The position numbers were made by a program, and so were the translations under genes. From Euzebya sp051004735 (GTDB lineage Bacteria > Actinomycetota > Nitriliruptoria > Euzebyales > Euzebyaceae), in contig JBPCKA010000027.1 in the NCBI GenBank assembly GCA_051004735.1, forward strand, positions 1 through 51,889: a DNA stretch of 51,889 nt, read 5' to 3'. Every line of letters begins with the position of its first letter. Position 1 is the first letter of the stretch. Positions 1 to 8,666 of the stretch are shown piece after piece. The notes under the pieces are model-generated. The model was not told the DNA's origin. It searched no databases and was given only the letters and a program-made list of their open reading frames with translations.

Positions 1-36
1 CGTGCCATGACGTTCACCGGTTTGGACCCCGAGTGA
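1..36 (+). CDS. C-terminal end of an upstream gene (partial)
   Basis: The first 36 bases read as an open frame ending in TGA at 34-36, giving a short tail that ends in TGLDPE. It is followed directly by two strong hairpins, as expected at the end of a transcription unit. Nothing in eleven residues identifies the protein. In many actinobacteria a rod-shape/cell-wall gene lies upstream of the radical SAM gene, but that is only context. The frame could be accidental. Confidence 0.3.
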   Translation, partial: RAMTFTGLDPE

Positions 37-48
37 ATTGAACGGGGG

Positions 49-111
49 GCGGGACAAACCCCCTCATTGTCCCGCTAGGTCCGGGCGGGGGGTGTTCAAC
101 CGCCCCCCGCC
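49..111 (+). terminator. Two tandem GC-rich hairpins
   Basis: Bases 49-57 pair perfectly with 67-75 (9 bp, 9-base loop). Bases 84-92 pair with 103-111 (9 bp, all G-C, 10-base loop). There is no T tract after either, so this would be an actinobacterial-type I-shaped terminator. They lie between the stop at 36 and the start codon at 176. Confidence 0.5.
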
Positions 112-175
112 TGTATCGAGTCCGGGCCCGACGGCTACAGTGTCACTGCCCCTTCCCACCGACTCCTGTGTCGTG

Positions 176-2122
176 ATGTCAATCTCCACCCCCACATTCC
201 GTTCCGTCTGGTCGGACCTGGAACCCCATCTGCTGCGTGTGCGTAAACCGGCGCGCTATGTCGGCGGCGAAGACAACATTGTGGTGAAGGACCTTGCGGC
301 GATCACGTCCTCGTGGCTGTTGTGTTACCCCGACACCTACGAGGTCGGGCAACCCAATCAGGGCATCCAGATCCTGTATGAGGTGCTGAATGAGGTTGTC
401 GACACCGCCGCCGAACGCGGGTTCGCACCGTGGCCGGACATGGAACAGATCATGCGAGAGGAAGGCATTCCCTTCTTCTCCCTGGAAAACCATCGGCCTG
501 CGGCCAACTTCGACGTGGTGGCGTTCTCGTTGTCCGCAGAAGTCGGCTACACCAATCTGCTGACCTGTCTGGACCTAGCCGGGATCCCCCTACGGGCGGC
601 TGACCGGGGTCCTGGCGACCCGATCGTCATGATCGGTGGGCATGCCACCTTCAACGCCGAGCCTCTGGCTCCGTTCGTTGATGTCTCCTGCGCCGGTGAC
701 GGAGAGGAGTTTGTCCTTGAGGTCGATGCTGTTCTCAAGCGGGTGGCGGACCGGCACGGACGTCTTGACGCCATAGCCCAGATCACGGGGTCCTACCTTC
801 CCGCTCGCTACCGCCCGGAGTACCTGGCGCCCCGCGACGGGGAGTCCATGGGTCGGTTGCGTGGGATCTTCCCCGAACCGGGAATGGCACGGATGGTTTC
901 CAAGCGGACGGTCACCGATCTTGACCAGTGGCCCTACCCCAAAAAGCAGATCGTCCCGTTGACCGAAACGGTCCATGAGCGCTACGCCGTGGAAATCTTC
1001 CGTGGCTGCACCCGTGGCTGCCGGTTCTGTCAGGCAGGCATGATCACGCGACCTGTGCGCGAACGCTCAAGTGAGACCATTCAGCAGATGGTCGCCGCAG
1101 GGCTGCGCGAAACAGGGTTTGAGGAAGTCGGCCTATTGAGCCTGTCCTCGGCTGATCATGCCGAGATCAGAGGCTTGTGCGGGGACCTGGCTGACACCTA
1201 CGAAGGCACCGCCACGTCGCTGGCCCTACCCTCGACGCGTGTCGACGCCTTCAACGTGGAACTGGCCGACGAGTTGGCCCGAAACGGCCGTCGGACGGGA
1301 TTGACCTTCGCCCCTGAGGCGGGTAGTGAGCGGATGCGCCGGGTCATCAACAAGATGGTCAGCGAAGAAGACATGCTCCGCACCGCGGAAACGGCGTTCA
1401 GCTCGGGCTGGCGTCATATCAAGCTGTATTTCATGATCGGTCTTCCGACGGAGACCGACGACGATGTCATCGCGATAGCCGACCTGGGACTGAAGGTCCT
1501 GCAGATCGGCCAGTCATACGGACGGAAGAACAAGGTCACCGTCTCTGTGGGTGGATTCGTCCCCAAGCCGCACACACCGTTCCAGTGGGCAGCGCAGGAC
1601 CCTCCGCAAGAGCTCGACCGCAAACTGGGGCTGATCAAGCACCAAGTTGCCCGTGACCGCAACCTCAACCTCCGCTACCACGATCCCTATCCGGGACAGA
1701 TCGAAGGGCTGTTGGCCCGCGGTGACCGCAGGGTCGCCGACGTGATCCAACGCGCTTGGGAACTCGGTGCCCGTTTCGACGGGTGGGACGAGCTGTTCGA
1801 TTACGACGCATGGACCGTGGCTGCGGCCGAGGTCGGCGTCGATGTGAACTGGATCTGTCAACGCGAGCGCGGAGAGAACGAGGTGTTCCCCTGGGACAAC
1901 CTCGACTCGGGCTTGGACAAGGGTTGGCTGTGGTCGGACTACCGTGATGCGGTCGACTCACTTGGGTTGACCGACGCCGCCGACCTCGACGACTGCCGCT
2001 GGACGCCCTGTTATGACTGCGGGGTGTGCCCCGGACTGGATCTTGCGAACCAGACAGCACACTCTCAGCCGTCACAGCAGCACAGCAGGCGATTACCGAT
2101 TCTCAGTGCGGGTTCGGGTTAA
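176..2122 (+). CDS. B12-binding domain/radical SAM protein, TIGR03960 family
   Basis: This 648-residue protein has an N-terminal B12-binding-like half and a radical SAM core. The [4Fe-4S] cluster cysteines form a CxxxCxxC motif at Cys278, Cys282 and Cys285. The start ATG at 176 begins the conserved region; an upstream in-frame ATG at 38 would add a low-complexity tail that runs through the terminator hairpins, and GTG at 173 is an alternative. The next gene (DUF2344/TIGR03936) overlaps it by 17 bp. In other bacteria the two occur side by side or fused, upstream of RNase E/G, L21 and L27, which suggests a role in RNA or ribosome modification. The reaction is not known. Confidence 0.9.
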   Translation: MSISTPTFRSVWSDLEPHLLRVRKPARYVGGEDNIVVKDLAAITSSWLLCYPDTYEVGQPNQGIQILYEVLNEVVDTAAERGFAPWPDMEQIMREEGIPFFSLENHRPAANFDVVAFSLSAEVGYTNLLTCLDLAGIPLRAADRGPGDPIVMIGGHATFNAEPLAPFVDVSCAGDGEEFVLEVDAVLKRVADRHGRLDAIAQITGSYLPARYRPEYLAPRDGESMGRLRGIFPEPGMARMVSKRTVTDLDQWPYPKKQIVPLTETVHERYAVEIFRGCTRGCRFCQAGMITRPVRERSSETIQQMVAAGLRETGFEEVGLLSLSSADHAEIRGLCGDLADTYEGTATSLALPSTRVDAFNVELADELARNGRRTGLTFAPEAGSERMRRVINKMVSEEDMLRTAETAFSSGWRHIKLYFMIGLPTETDDDVIAIADLGLKVLQIGQSYGRKNKVTVSVGGFVPKPHTPFQWAAQDPPQELDRKLGLIKHQVARDRNLNLRYHDPYPGQIEGLLARGDRRVADVIQRAWELGARFDGWDELFDYDAWTVAAAEVGVDVNWICQRERGENEVFPWDNLDSGLDKGWLWSDYRDAVDSLGLTDAADLDDCRWTPCYDCGVCPGLDLANQTAHSQPSQQHSRRLPILSAGSG

Positions 2123-2867
2123 GTTCGCCAAGGCCGGCAAGCTCCGGTTCATCAGCGCCATCGACCTTGGGAGGGTCTGGGAACGAGCTCTCCGCAAAGC
2201 CGATCTTCCGATCGCGTTCTCTGAGGGATTCAGTCCGCATCCCAAGATCAGTTTCGGTGACGCGTTGCCGTTGGGATTCGCCTCGGTCGCAGAGTTCGCA
2301 GAGCTTGCCTTCGGCGGACCCGTGAACCTGGCTGACATGACAACCCGGCTGAACCGTGCCTTCCCCGAGGGGATCGACGTCCTGGATGCCGTCGAGGTCG
2401 GCGAGGGCGCTCGACGGCTGGGCAAGCTGCTGCAGGCATCCATGTGGGTCCTTGAGTATTCCGACACCGCGGTCGCGACCGACGCGGTCGCGGCATTGCC
2501 ACCAGACGGCCCACTGCTGGTACAACGCGACCGTAAGGGCGAGCTTGTCACCGCAGACCTCCGTCCACCCCTCGCGGGCATCGCAGTGGTGGACGGACGA
2601 GTCCGCGCCATCATCCGCCACCCAGGCTTTATTCCCGACACCCCTGAAGGAGGAGTGGCTGTGCGCGCAGACGACATCCACACCGCCCTGGGGCTGTCTG
2701 ATCCACCCACAGTCATCACGCGCGTTGCCCAAGGGCGCGTCGCGGACCACACCGCCGGCGTCCTGGACGCCCTGCGCGACAGCATCGAGCCGCTGCGGCC
2801 CGATTCCTCGTCCGCGCGGGTGTCTGATTCCGACCGCGGGTCACCAACCAAGGAGCATTTCCCATGA
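2106..2867 (+). CDS. DUF2344 / TIGR03936 radical SAM-linked protein
   Basis: This 253-residue protein starts at GTG 2106, inside the end of the radical SAM gene, and has the family's N-terminal pattern RVKFAKAGKLRFIS, followed by an SEGFSPHPKISF block at about residues 40-50. It is the standalone form of the C-terminal partner domain of TIGR03960 radical SAM proteins. It overlaps RNase E/G by 4 bp (ATGA at 2864-2867), so all three genes are probably translated together. The family's biochemical role is unknown. A longer open frame exists from 2013, but it lies within the upstream gene's coding sequence and does not resemble the family. Confidence 0.85.
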   Translation: MRVRVKFAKAGKLRFISAIDLGRVWERALRKADLPIAFSEGFSPHPKISFGDALPLGFASVAEFAELAFGGPVNLADMTTRLNRAFPEGIDVLDAVEVGEGARRLGKLLQASMWVLEYSDTAVATDAVAALPPDGPLLVQRDRKGELVTADLRPPLAGIAVVDGRVRAIIRHPGFIPDTPEGGVAVRADDIHTALGLSDPPTVITRVAQGRVADHTAGVLDALRDSIEPLRPDSSSARVSDSDRGSPTKEHFP

Positions 2868-4681
2868 GCGATTCCGATATCGAGGACAAACCCCAATCCA
2901 GCGAGGAAGGTCCTTCTGACAGCGGGAAGGTGGAACGAACGCGAGTCAGGCGCCGATCGGTCCGAGGCCGGGCGGCCGACCCCTTCGCGGTTGAGCCGAG
3001 TTCGGCTCCCGCAGTTGCCCGCCACGACAGCGATACCGAGGGCGAGGACGGCGACAGCGGCGGGCAACGCGGTCGCCGCCGCCGTCGTGGTCGCGGTGGT
3101 CGTGGTGGTGCCAAGCAGGCCGAAGCTGGCGAGCAAGGACAGCCGAGTCCCTCCGACACCGCCGATGAGGTCAAACCCCAGCGCAAATCGTCTGACACCG
3201 AGACCCGCGAGGGAAGCGACGACGGCGGCGACGACGGCGGAGGCCGGTCTGGCCGTCGCCGACGGCGTGGCCGCCGCGGACGCGGGCGTCGCGTATCCGA
3301 GCCGTTGCCAGCGCCAAAGGATGAGCAGCGCGACACCGCCGCCGGGTCGACCCGGCTGACGGCGCGCTCACAACGAAGCGGCGGCCGTCGACGGGTGCCC
3401 ACGCTCAGCGTGGAGACCCGTCGCGTGATGGCCGAGAGTCCCCCCAAACGAATGCTGGTGACCGTGGGCACCGAACGCACGCAGATCGCGGTGCTGGAGG
3501 AGCGGACCCTGGTCGAGCACTACGTCACCCAGGCGTCCGAGCAGTCCTATGTCGGCAACATCTACACCGGTCGGGTCCAAAATGTGCTGCCAGGAATGGA
3601 GGCGGCGTTCATCGACATCGGCAAGGGACGCAATGGTGTGCTGTACGCCGGCGAGGTCAACTATGACGAGGCGGATCGTGAGGGCGGACTACCCCGGATC
3701 GAGCAGGCGCTGAAACCGGGCCAGAGTGTGCTGGTCCAGGTCACCAAGGACCCGATGGGTTCGAAGGGGGCACGGCTGACCCAGCATCTGTCGTTGGCAG
3801 GCCGGTACTGCGTCCTGGCCCCGGGTGATGACATGTTGGGGATCAGCCGCAAGCTCCCCGATGACCAGCGGGATCGGCTGCGGAAGGTCCTGAAGGACAT
3901 CAAGCCCGTGGGCTATGGACTGATTGTGCGGACCGCCGCAGAAACGGCCACCGCCGAGCAGCTTCAGGCTGACGTGGAACGTCTGGTCCAGCGCTGGACG
4001 ACGGTGGAGGAGAAGGCGGCGAAGGCCGGACCGCTTGAGTCGATCTATGCCGAACCACAACTGGTCCTGCGGGTCATCCGCGACGTGTTCGGTCCTGAGC
4101 ACACCCAGCTGATCATCGACGACGTCGGACTGGCCGACCAGGTTCGCGAGTACCTCCAGGAGGTCAGTCCCGAACATGTCGATAAGGTCGTCACCTACCA
4201 GGGCGACGGCAAGCTGTTCGACGCCTACGAGATCACGACCCAGATCCGCCGGGCGCTGGAGAAGAAGGTGTGGCTGAAGTCAGGCGGCTACCTGATCGTT
4301 GAGAAGACCGAGGCCATGTGGGTCATCGACGTGAACACGGGCAAATTCGTCGGCAAGGACAACCTGGAAGAGACGGTGCTGCGCAACAACATCGAGGCGG
4401 CTGAGGAGATCGCCAGGCAACTGCGGTTGCGCGACATGGGCGGAATCATCGTCATCGACTTCGTTGACATGATCGTGCCGGCCAACCGCGATGAGGTGCT
4501 CAAACGCTTCAAGCGTGAACTGGCCAGGGATAAGACGAAGTCCCGGGTCATGGAGATCTCCAAGCTGGGACTGGTCCAGATGACACGCAAGAACGTTTCC
4601 AAGGGGCTGATGGAATCCTTCACGGAAGAGACTGACGATGTCATCCCGGGCCGTCGGATCGTTGAGGATCTGCTGGCCTGA
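2864..4681 (+). CDS. rng: Ribonuclease E/G family endoribonuclease
   Basis: This 605-residue RNA-cleaving enzyme has a disordered N-terminal extension of about 185 residues with acidic stretches and two arginine/glycine-rich patches (about residues 67-83 and 128-145), probable RNA- or partner-binding segments. The S1 RNA-binding domain lies at about 229-265. The DNase I-like catalytic part contains VIDVNTGKF (Asp about 489) and IDFVDM (Asp about 532), the two metal-binding aspartates of the family. The CxxC zinc-link that normally follows and joins dimers is absent: the protein has only one cysteine, in the S1/RNase H part, and ends shortly after the catalytic domain. It is translationally coupled to the gene before it. 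Confidence 0.93.
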   Translation: MSDSDIEDKPQSSEEGPSDSGKVERTRVRRRSVRGRAADPFAVEPSSAPAVARHDSDTEGEDGDSGGQRGRRRRRGRGGRGGAKQAEAGEQGQPSPSDTADEVKPQRKSSDTETREGSDDGGDDGGGRSGRRRRRGRRGRGRRVSEPLPAPKDEQRDTAAGSTRLTARSQRSGGRRRVPTLSVETRRVMAESPPKRMLVTVGTERTQIAVLEERTLVEHYVTQASEQSYVGNIYTGRVQNVLPGMEAAFIDIGKGRNGVLYAGEVNYDEADREGGLPRIEQALKPGQSVLVQVTKDPMGSKGARLTQHLSLAGRYCVLAPGDDMLGISRKLPDDQRDRLRKVLKDIKPVGYGLIVRTAAETATAEQLQADVERLVQRWTTVEEKAAKAGPLESIYAEPQLVLRVIRDVFGPEHTQLIIDDVGLADQVREYLQEVSPEHVDKVVTYQGDGKLFDAYEITTQIRRALEKKVWLKSGGYLIVEKTEAMWVIDVNTGKFVGKDNLEETVLRNNIEAAEEIARQLRLRDMGGIIVIDFVDMIVPANRDEVLKRFKRELARDKTKSRVMEISKLGLVQMTRKNVSKGLMESFTEETDDVIPGRRIVEDLLA

Positions 4682-4685
4682 TCCC

Positions 4686-5843
4686 ATGCGCGTCCTGCTG
4701 CTGAACGGCCCGAACCTGAACCTGCTGGGCACCCGTGACCCAGAGGTGTATGGCACCACCACCCTGGAGGAATTAGAGACCTTGTTCCGTGGTTGGGCTG
4801 CGGAACTCGGCATCGCCCACGTCGAGACCTACCAGTCAAACCACGAAGGCCATCTGATCGACCGCCTGCATGGGGCCAGGGGTTCGGTCGATGGGATCGT
4901 GTTCAACCCTGGTGCGCTGACCCACACCTCCTATGCCCTGCATGACGCCATCCAGGCCATCGGCATCCCCACGGTCGAAACACACATCTCGAACGTGGAG
5001 GAACGGGAGGTCTGGCGGCAGCACTCAGCCGTCCGACCAGCCTGCGTCCACACCATCTATGGCCGGGGCATCGACGGGTACCGCTGGGCGCTGCGTCATC
5101 TGCTCGCCAGGTCCGCGCGTCCCATTCTCAGGGTGTCCTACGGCGAGTGGGATGAGCAGTTCGCCCAACTTCGCCTGCCCGACGGCGAGGGACCGTTCCC
5201 GCTGGTGGTGACCGTCCACGGGGGATTTTGGCGTCACCACTGGACCCGCGACACCATCGAGTTGTCGGCCCTGGATCTGGTGGACCGCGGTGTCGCCAAC
5301 CTCAATGTCGAATACCGCCGTGTCGGCCGGGCCGGTGGCGCCGGCGGCGGAACCGGCACCGTGGACGATGTCGTGGCCGCCGTCCGTGCTGCGCTGAAAC
5401 ATCCCCTGATCAGCCCTGACCGCTGGGCCATCGCCGGTCACTCCGCGGGCGGTCAACTGGCCTTGGCCGCCCTGCCACGCCTGGCTGCCGACCAGACGCC
5501 CTCACCTCGACTCGCGGTCACGATGGGGGGTGTCGCCGATCTGGTCCAGGCGATTGCCACCAACATGGGTGGCGGAGCCGCCGCGGCCTATATCGGTGCG
5601 GAGGACCCTGCCCAGGTGTCGCCCACTGCCCTGTTGCCCCTAGACGTACCACTGCTGGTGGTTCACGGGCGACAGGATGACGAGGTCCCCCTCACCCAGG
5701 CGCAGACCCTGATTCGGGCGGCAATCGCCGCCGGTGACCAGGTTGAGCAGGTCATCCATGACGGAGGGCACTATGAGTACCTCGAACCCTCCGATCCGGT
5801 CTGGGTCGCGGTGGCGGAGCACCTGGTCGCCGCGCTGCGCTGA
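4686..5843 (+). CDS. aroQ: Type II 3-dehydroquinate dehydratase fused to alpha/beta hydrolase
   Basis: This is a 385-residue two-domain protein. Residues 1-145 are a type II dehydroquinase (shikimate pathway, 3-dehydroquinate to 3-dehydroshikimate), with NGPNLNLLGTRDP at the N-terminus, the loop Tyr22, FNPGALTHTS, and HISN with the catalytic His. Residues 150-385 are an alpha/beta hydrolase of the arylformamidase/esterase type: oxyanion motif HGGFW at about 178, nucleophile elbow GHSAGG (Ser253), an acid in GRQDDEV (about 330) and His362. No stop or start separates the halves. The ATG at 4686 lies 4 bases after the RNase stop. Normal AroQ is about 145 residues, so the second domain is an addition. 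Its substrate is unknown. Confidence 0.9.
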   Translation: MRVLLLNGPNLNLLGTRDPEVYGTTTLEELETLFRGWAAELGIAHVETYQSNHEGHLIDRLHGARGSVDGIVFNPGALTHTSYALHDAIQAIGIPTVETHISNVEEREVWRQHSAVRPACVHTIYGRGIDGYRWALRHLLARSARPILRVSYGEWDEQFAQLRLPDGEGPFPLVVTVHGGFWRHHWTRDTIELSALDLVDRGVANLNVEYRRVGRAGGAGGGTGTVDDVVAAVRAALKHPLISPDRWAIAGHSAGGQLALAALPRLAADQTPSPRLAVTMGGVADLVQAIATNMGGGAAAAYIGAEDPAQVSPTALLPLDVPLLVVHGRQDDEVPLTQAQTLIRAAIAAGDQVEQVIHDGGHYEYLEPSDPVWVAVAEHLVAALR

Positions 5844-5848
5844 CCGGC

Positions 5849-6577
5849 TCAGAACCGGTCAAGTGCTGCCCGTAGCGACAGGTGCATGATCGCCGTGATC
5901 AGGTCGGTCGTCTGGACCGACACGTCGTTCAACGATGCTCGCTGCACCACCCGGTCCACGGTCACGGGAGGCGCCGCTGAAAGTGCGGCGGTGGTCGCGG
6001 CGTCGGCGCCCAACCATGCCAACAGCGATCGGCTGTCACCTCCCGCTGCCCGGGTCCGTGCCACGGCGAGGTCGGCGTCGCGGCTGAACGCACGGTCAAG
6101 AAGGCTCATGCGCCCGAATGTCTCGGGTGACACCGCGGTGTGTTCCGCGGCTGCGGGGGATGGCATAACGGGCGTCAGGTAAGGCGCAGAGGTGGTGAGC
6201 CCAACTCCGCAGTCGCTCAGCAGATAGTCCAGATCCTGCCCGCCGACTCGCACGGCAGCGTGCAGCAGTTCCAGTGTCCACGCTGGATGGTCGGTGATGG
6301 GCAGGGCAACGAATGCGGTTTCGAGTGCGGGTAACGACCGGGCACCGACGGCGGGATGCCCCAGGATCCTCGGGGCGATCTCGCCCAGTCGTTGACGCAG
6401 GATGGTGCCGGCCAGTCCCTCGGGTTCGCCGGCTATCCCCGCCACCAGATGTGCCACGTTGGCCGGCCCCTCGGTGCCCCCCACCAGCGAGCGGGCCAGG
6501 CGGATGGCCACCTCGGCCTGATCGGTCAGGTGTACCGATGTGCGGGTAGGCCCCAGAGCCGACGTTGCGATATCCAC
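5849..6577 (-). CDS. Clp-N-like domain protein
   Basis: This alanine/leucine-rich helical protein of about 242 residues has two degenerate repeats resembling the Clp N-terminal (protease-adaptor) domain. The first holds TDQAEVAIRLARS followed by NVAHLVAGI and LRQRLGE. The second holds RDADLAVARTRA. There is no ATPase domain, so it is not a Clp unfoldase; proteins of this kind may bind degradation substrates, but that is inference. I chose the GTG at 6577 because a start further upstream (6688) would leave only 15 bases for the divergent rplU promoter and adds arginine/histidine-rich sequence that looks non-coding. It converges on the AroQ-fusion gene, with 5 bases between stop codons. Confidence 0.65.
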   Translation of the reverse strand: MDIATSALGPTRTSVHLTDQAEVAIRLARSLVGGTEGPANVAHLVAGIAGEPEGLAGTILRQRLGEIAPRILGHPAVGARSLPALETAFVALPITDHPAWTLELLHAAVRVGGQDLDYLLSDCGVGLTTSAPYLTPVMPSPAAAEHTAVSPETFGRMSLLDRAFSRDADLAVARTRAAGGDSRSLLAWLGADAATTAALSAAPPVTVDRVVQRASLNDVSVQTTDLITAIMHLSLRAALDRF

Positions 6578-6702
6578 GAGGGCGAGGGTATCCTCAGGGG
6601 TCGCGCCCGCGCCCGGGTGCTGTCCATGGTGCAGCCACTGCCCACGCCCCGTTCGGTGCGGCCGACGCAGGTGGCGCCCAAACCGCAATCAGGAGTGTCC
6701 CC

Positions 6703-7014
6703 ATGTTCGCTGTCATCGCCACCGGCGGGAAGCAATACAAGGTCGCCATCGGTGACGAGTTGGAGATCGAGAAGTTGGATGCCGAGGTGGACGCGTCGGT
6801 GGACCTGCGCGCCATCATGCTGGTCGATGACGATGACAATGTGACCGTCGACAAGGACAAACTGTCCGGTGCGACCGTCACCGCAGTCGTCGTGGACCAC
6901 TTCAAGGGCCCGAAGGTCCGGATCTTCAAATACCGCAACAAGACCGGGTACCGGCGCAAGACCGGACACCGGCAGCCGTTGACGCGTGTGCGCGTCGACG
7001 CGATCTCTTTGTAG
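6703..7014 (+). CDS. rplU: 50S ribosomal protein L21
   Basis: The 103-residue protein has the family's start MFAVIATGGKQYKV and the C-terminal block HFKGPKVRIFKYRNKTGYRRKTGHRQ, which contacts 23S rRNA. Length is normal. A strong ribosome-binding site (AGGAG at 6691-6695) sits before ATG 6703. It heads the classic rplU-rpmA pair, although obgE, which usually follows directly, is displaced here by about 7 kb. Confidence 0.97.
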   Translation: MFAVIATGGKQYKVAIGDELEIEKLDAEVDASVDLRAIMLVDDDDNVTVDKDKLSGATVTAVVVDHFKGPKVRIFKYRNKTGYRRKTGHRQPLTRVRVDAISL

Positions 7015-7050
7015 ACCAGTTCATCCCAATCCCAGCGAGGAGCCAACCAG

Positions 7051-7305
7051 ATGGCACACAAGAAGGGCGGCGGCTCGACCAGCAACGGCCGCGACTCCAA
7101 TCCCAAATACCTGGGTGTGAAGCGCTTTGGCGGCGAGGTCGTCACCACTGGCTCGATCATCGTCCGTCAGCGCGGCACCAAGATCCACCCCGGTGAGAAC
7201 GTCGGCCGTGGCGGGGACGACACCCTATTCGCGCTGGCCGATGGTCATGTCAGCTTCCGCCGGTCAGGCAAGAGGACCTTCGCCGAGGTCATGCCCGGCC
7301 ACTAA
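7051..7305 (+). CDS. rpmA: 50S ribosomal protein L27
   Basis: The 84-residue protein begins MAHKKGGGSTSNGRDS, the unprocessed form whose N-terminus reaches the peptidyl-transferase centre, followed by LGVKRFGGEVV. A GAGGAG ribosome-binding site lies about 10 bases before ATG 7051. It follows rplU by 36 bases and is surely co-transcribed with it. There is no N-terminal cleavage extension of the Firmicutes type. Confidence 0.97.
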   Translation: MAHKKGGGSTSNGRDSNPKYLGVKRFGGEVVTTGSIIVRQRGTKIHPGENVGRGGDDTLFALADGHVSFRRSGKRTFAEVMPGH

Positions 7306-7350
7306 CCTTAGGCACATGGGTCCGGCGGTCCCTTCCCGCGCCGACCGGGT

Positions 7351-8592
7351 TCACCAGATCTCGGGGGGCCAGCCAGCCTCATCCGTGGTGAATGCGCCGT
7401 CGACCGCCGCGATGACGTCGGGGTGGCTGGCCTGTGCCATTCCCGCCGACACCAGTTGTCGCAGGGTGACGCTGCCCAGGTAGAGCGCGCCGAGCGCCCT
7501 GATGTCCAACTCCACATCGACCTGGCCGTCCGTGGTCGGCTCCACCGAGGCCCCCTCCGGTGCCACCTCGATGCGCCAGGTGCCCTCGTTCGCGCTGAAC
7601 AGGTCATCGTGGACCTCCACGGTCAGTCCGACCGAGGCCCTGTAGGACCGACCCTGCAAGGCGGCGGGCAGGTCCAGGACCCTGACGTACAACCCGTCAG
7701 TGCGGCGCCGCTGGACCCTTCGCGAATCGCTCAGCAGCAGGGGCAGGACATCGTCCACTGGGCGACGGCGAGCCTCGAGCGAGGCGATGAGGTCGTGGGC
7801 GATCAGGTAGCGCCATATTGCGGCTTCGGCGTGGGCGGTGACTCCAGCCAGCTCTGTCACCTTCACGACACCGTCAGGTCGTCCCTGCGAACCCGGTCCC
7901 TCGGCCAGGCCGTAGACGGCATAGGCGACATCTGACCCGTCGATCTGTGCCACGGCGACGTACTTGCCAGGTGCCCCCGACATGGTGCTCTTGCGCTGGC
8001 TGAGGGTTTGGAAGTACCACCAGTCCCTGCTGCGGGCATGCATGCCTGCGCGTCGGCTGCGGCAGGCGTCATAGATCGGTGCCAGCACCTGTGCCGCCTG
8101 CTCAAGGGGCACCATGCGAACCTCGTCAGCCGGGCCGGGTGCCGTGTCGTGCCAGGTCAGCCCTGCGTCAACCGCAACCGTCATGGTCTGGACGTCGATG
8201 GCCGGGCCGAATCCAAAGCGGCCGTAGATGGCCGCTTCGCTGGCCCACAGGGCAACGAATGGTTCGCCTCGGTCATGCGCGTCGGCCAGATGGTGTGTCA
8301 TCAACTGCCGCATGATTCCTCGGCGTCGATGGGTCGGGCGGACCGCCACCCAGGTCGTCCCTCCGGCGGACAACGAGCCCCCAGGCACCGACATGTCGAA
8401 GGAGTAGGTGCCCAGGGAGCCGACCAACTGGTCGCCGTCGAACGCACCGATCGTTCGGTCGAAATCCATGACCGTCCCCTCGGCCTGCAGATCCTGGCTG
8501 TCCATCTGCCCGGCGAACACCAGGGACATGAGGTCGCCGGCTTGCACCAACTCATCGCTGCCGAAGGGGCGCAGGGTAATTGGTGTGGACAT
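7351..8592 (-). CDS. Eis-like GNAT N-acetyltransferase
   Basis: The 413-residue protein has the three-part Eis architecture: an N-terminal GNAT fold with the acetyl-CoA loop VRPTHRRRGIMRQLM (about residues 83-97), a second GNAT-like part, and a C-terminal sterol-carrier-like domain. Eis proteins acetylate amines such as aminoglycosides at several positions; the natural substrate here is unknown. Start ATG 8592 is preceded by a TAGTGT -10-like hexamer 9 bases upstream and no Shine-Dalgarno sequence. It is divergent from cbs and converges on rpmA. Confidence 0.85.
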   Translation of the reverse strand: MSTPITLRPFGSDELVQAGDLMSLVFAGQMDSQDLQAEGTVMDFDRTIGAFDGDQLVGSLGTYSFDMSVPGGSLSAGGTTWVAVRPTHRRRGIMRQLMTHHLADAHDRGEPFVALWASEAAIYGRFGFGPAIDVQTMTVAVDAGLTWHDTAPGPADEVRMVPLEQAAQVLAPIYDACRSRRAGMHARSRDWWYFQTLSQRKSTMSGAPGKYVAVAQIDGSDVAYAVYGLAEGPGSQGRPDGVVKVTELAGVTAHAEAAIWRYLIAHDLIASLEARRRPVDDVLPLLLSDSRRVQRRRTDGLYVRVLDLPAALQGRSYRASVGLTVEVHDDLFSANEGTWRIEVAPEGASVEPTTDGQVDVELDIRALGALYLGSVTLRQLVSAGMAQASHPDVIAAVDGAFTTDEAGWPPEIW

Positions 8593-8601
8593 CAGGCGGT
8601 C

Positions 8602-8607
8602 ACACTA
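8602..8607 (-). promoter_or_regulatory. Predicted near-leaderless -10 box of the Eis-like gene
   Basis: On the minus strand TAGTGT ends 9 bases before the ATG at 8592. An identical hexamer at the same spacing precedes the lipoprotein gene at 14376. No convincing -35 box is visible. Confidence 0.45.
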
Positions 8608-8653
8608 CGCCAGCGCACAACTCGGCGGACCGGCAGGGTTCGAGGCGGACCGT

Positions 8654-8659
8654 TAGGCT
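8654..8659 (+). promoter_or_regulatory. Predicted leaderless -10 box of cbs
   Basis: TAGGCT is followed by 7 bases and then ATG 8667, placing transcription start at or next to the start codon. There is no Shine-Dalgarno motif. Confidence 0.5.
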
Positions 8660-8666
8660 CCCTCCG

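Noticed and set aside
2093..3136. Long minus-strand open frame (347 codons)
   Set aside because: It lies antisense to the DUF2344 and RNase E/G genes; the sequence is Arg/Ser-rich and matches nothing, as expected for a shadow frame in high-GC DNA.
2982..3300. Arginine-rich region of the RNase gene as a separate small gene
   Set aside because: It is in frame with the RNase E/G start and such extensions are common in actinobacterial RNase E/G.
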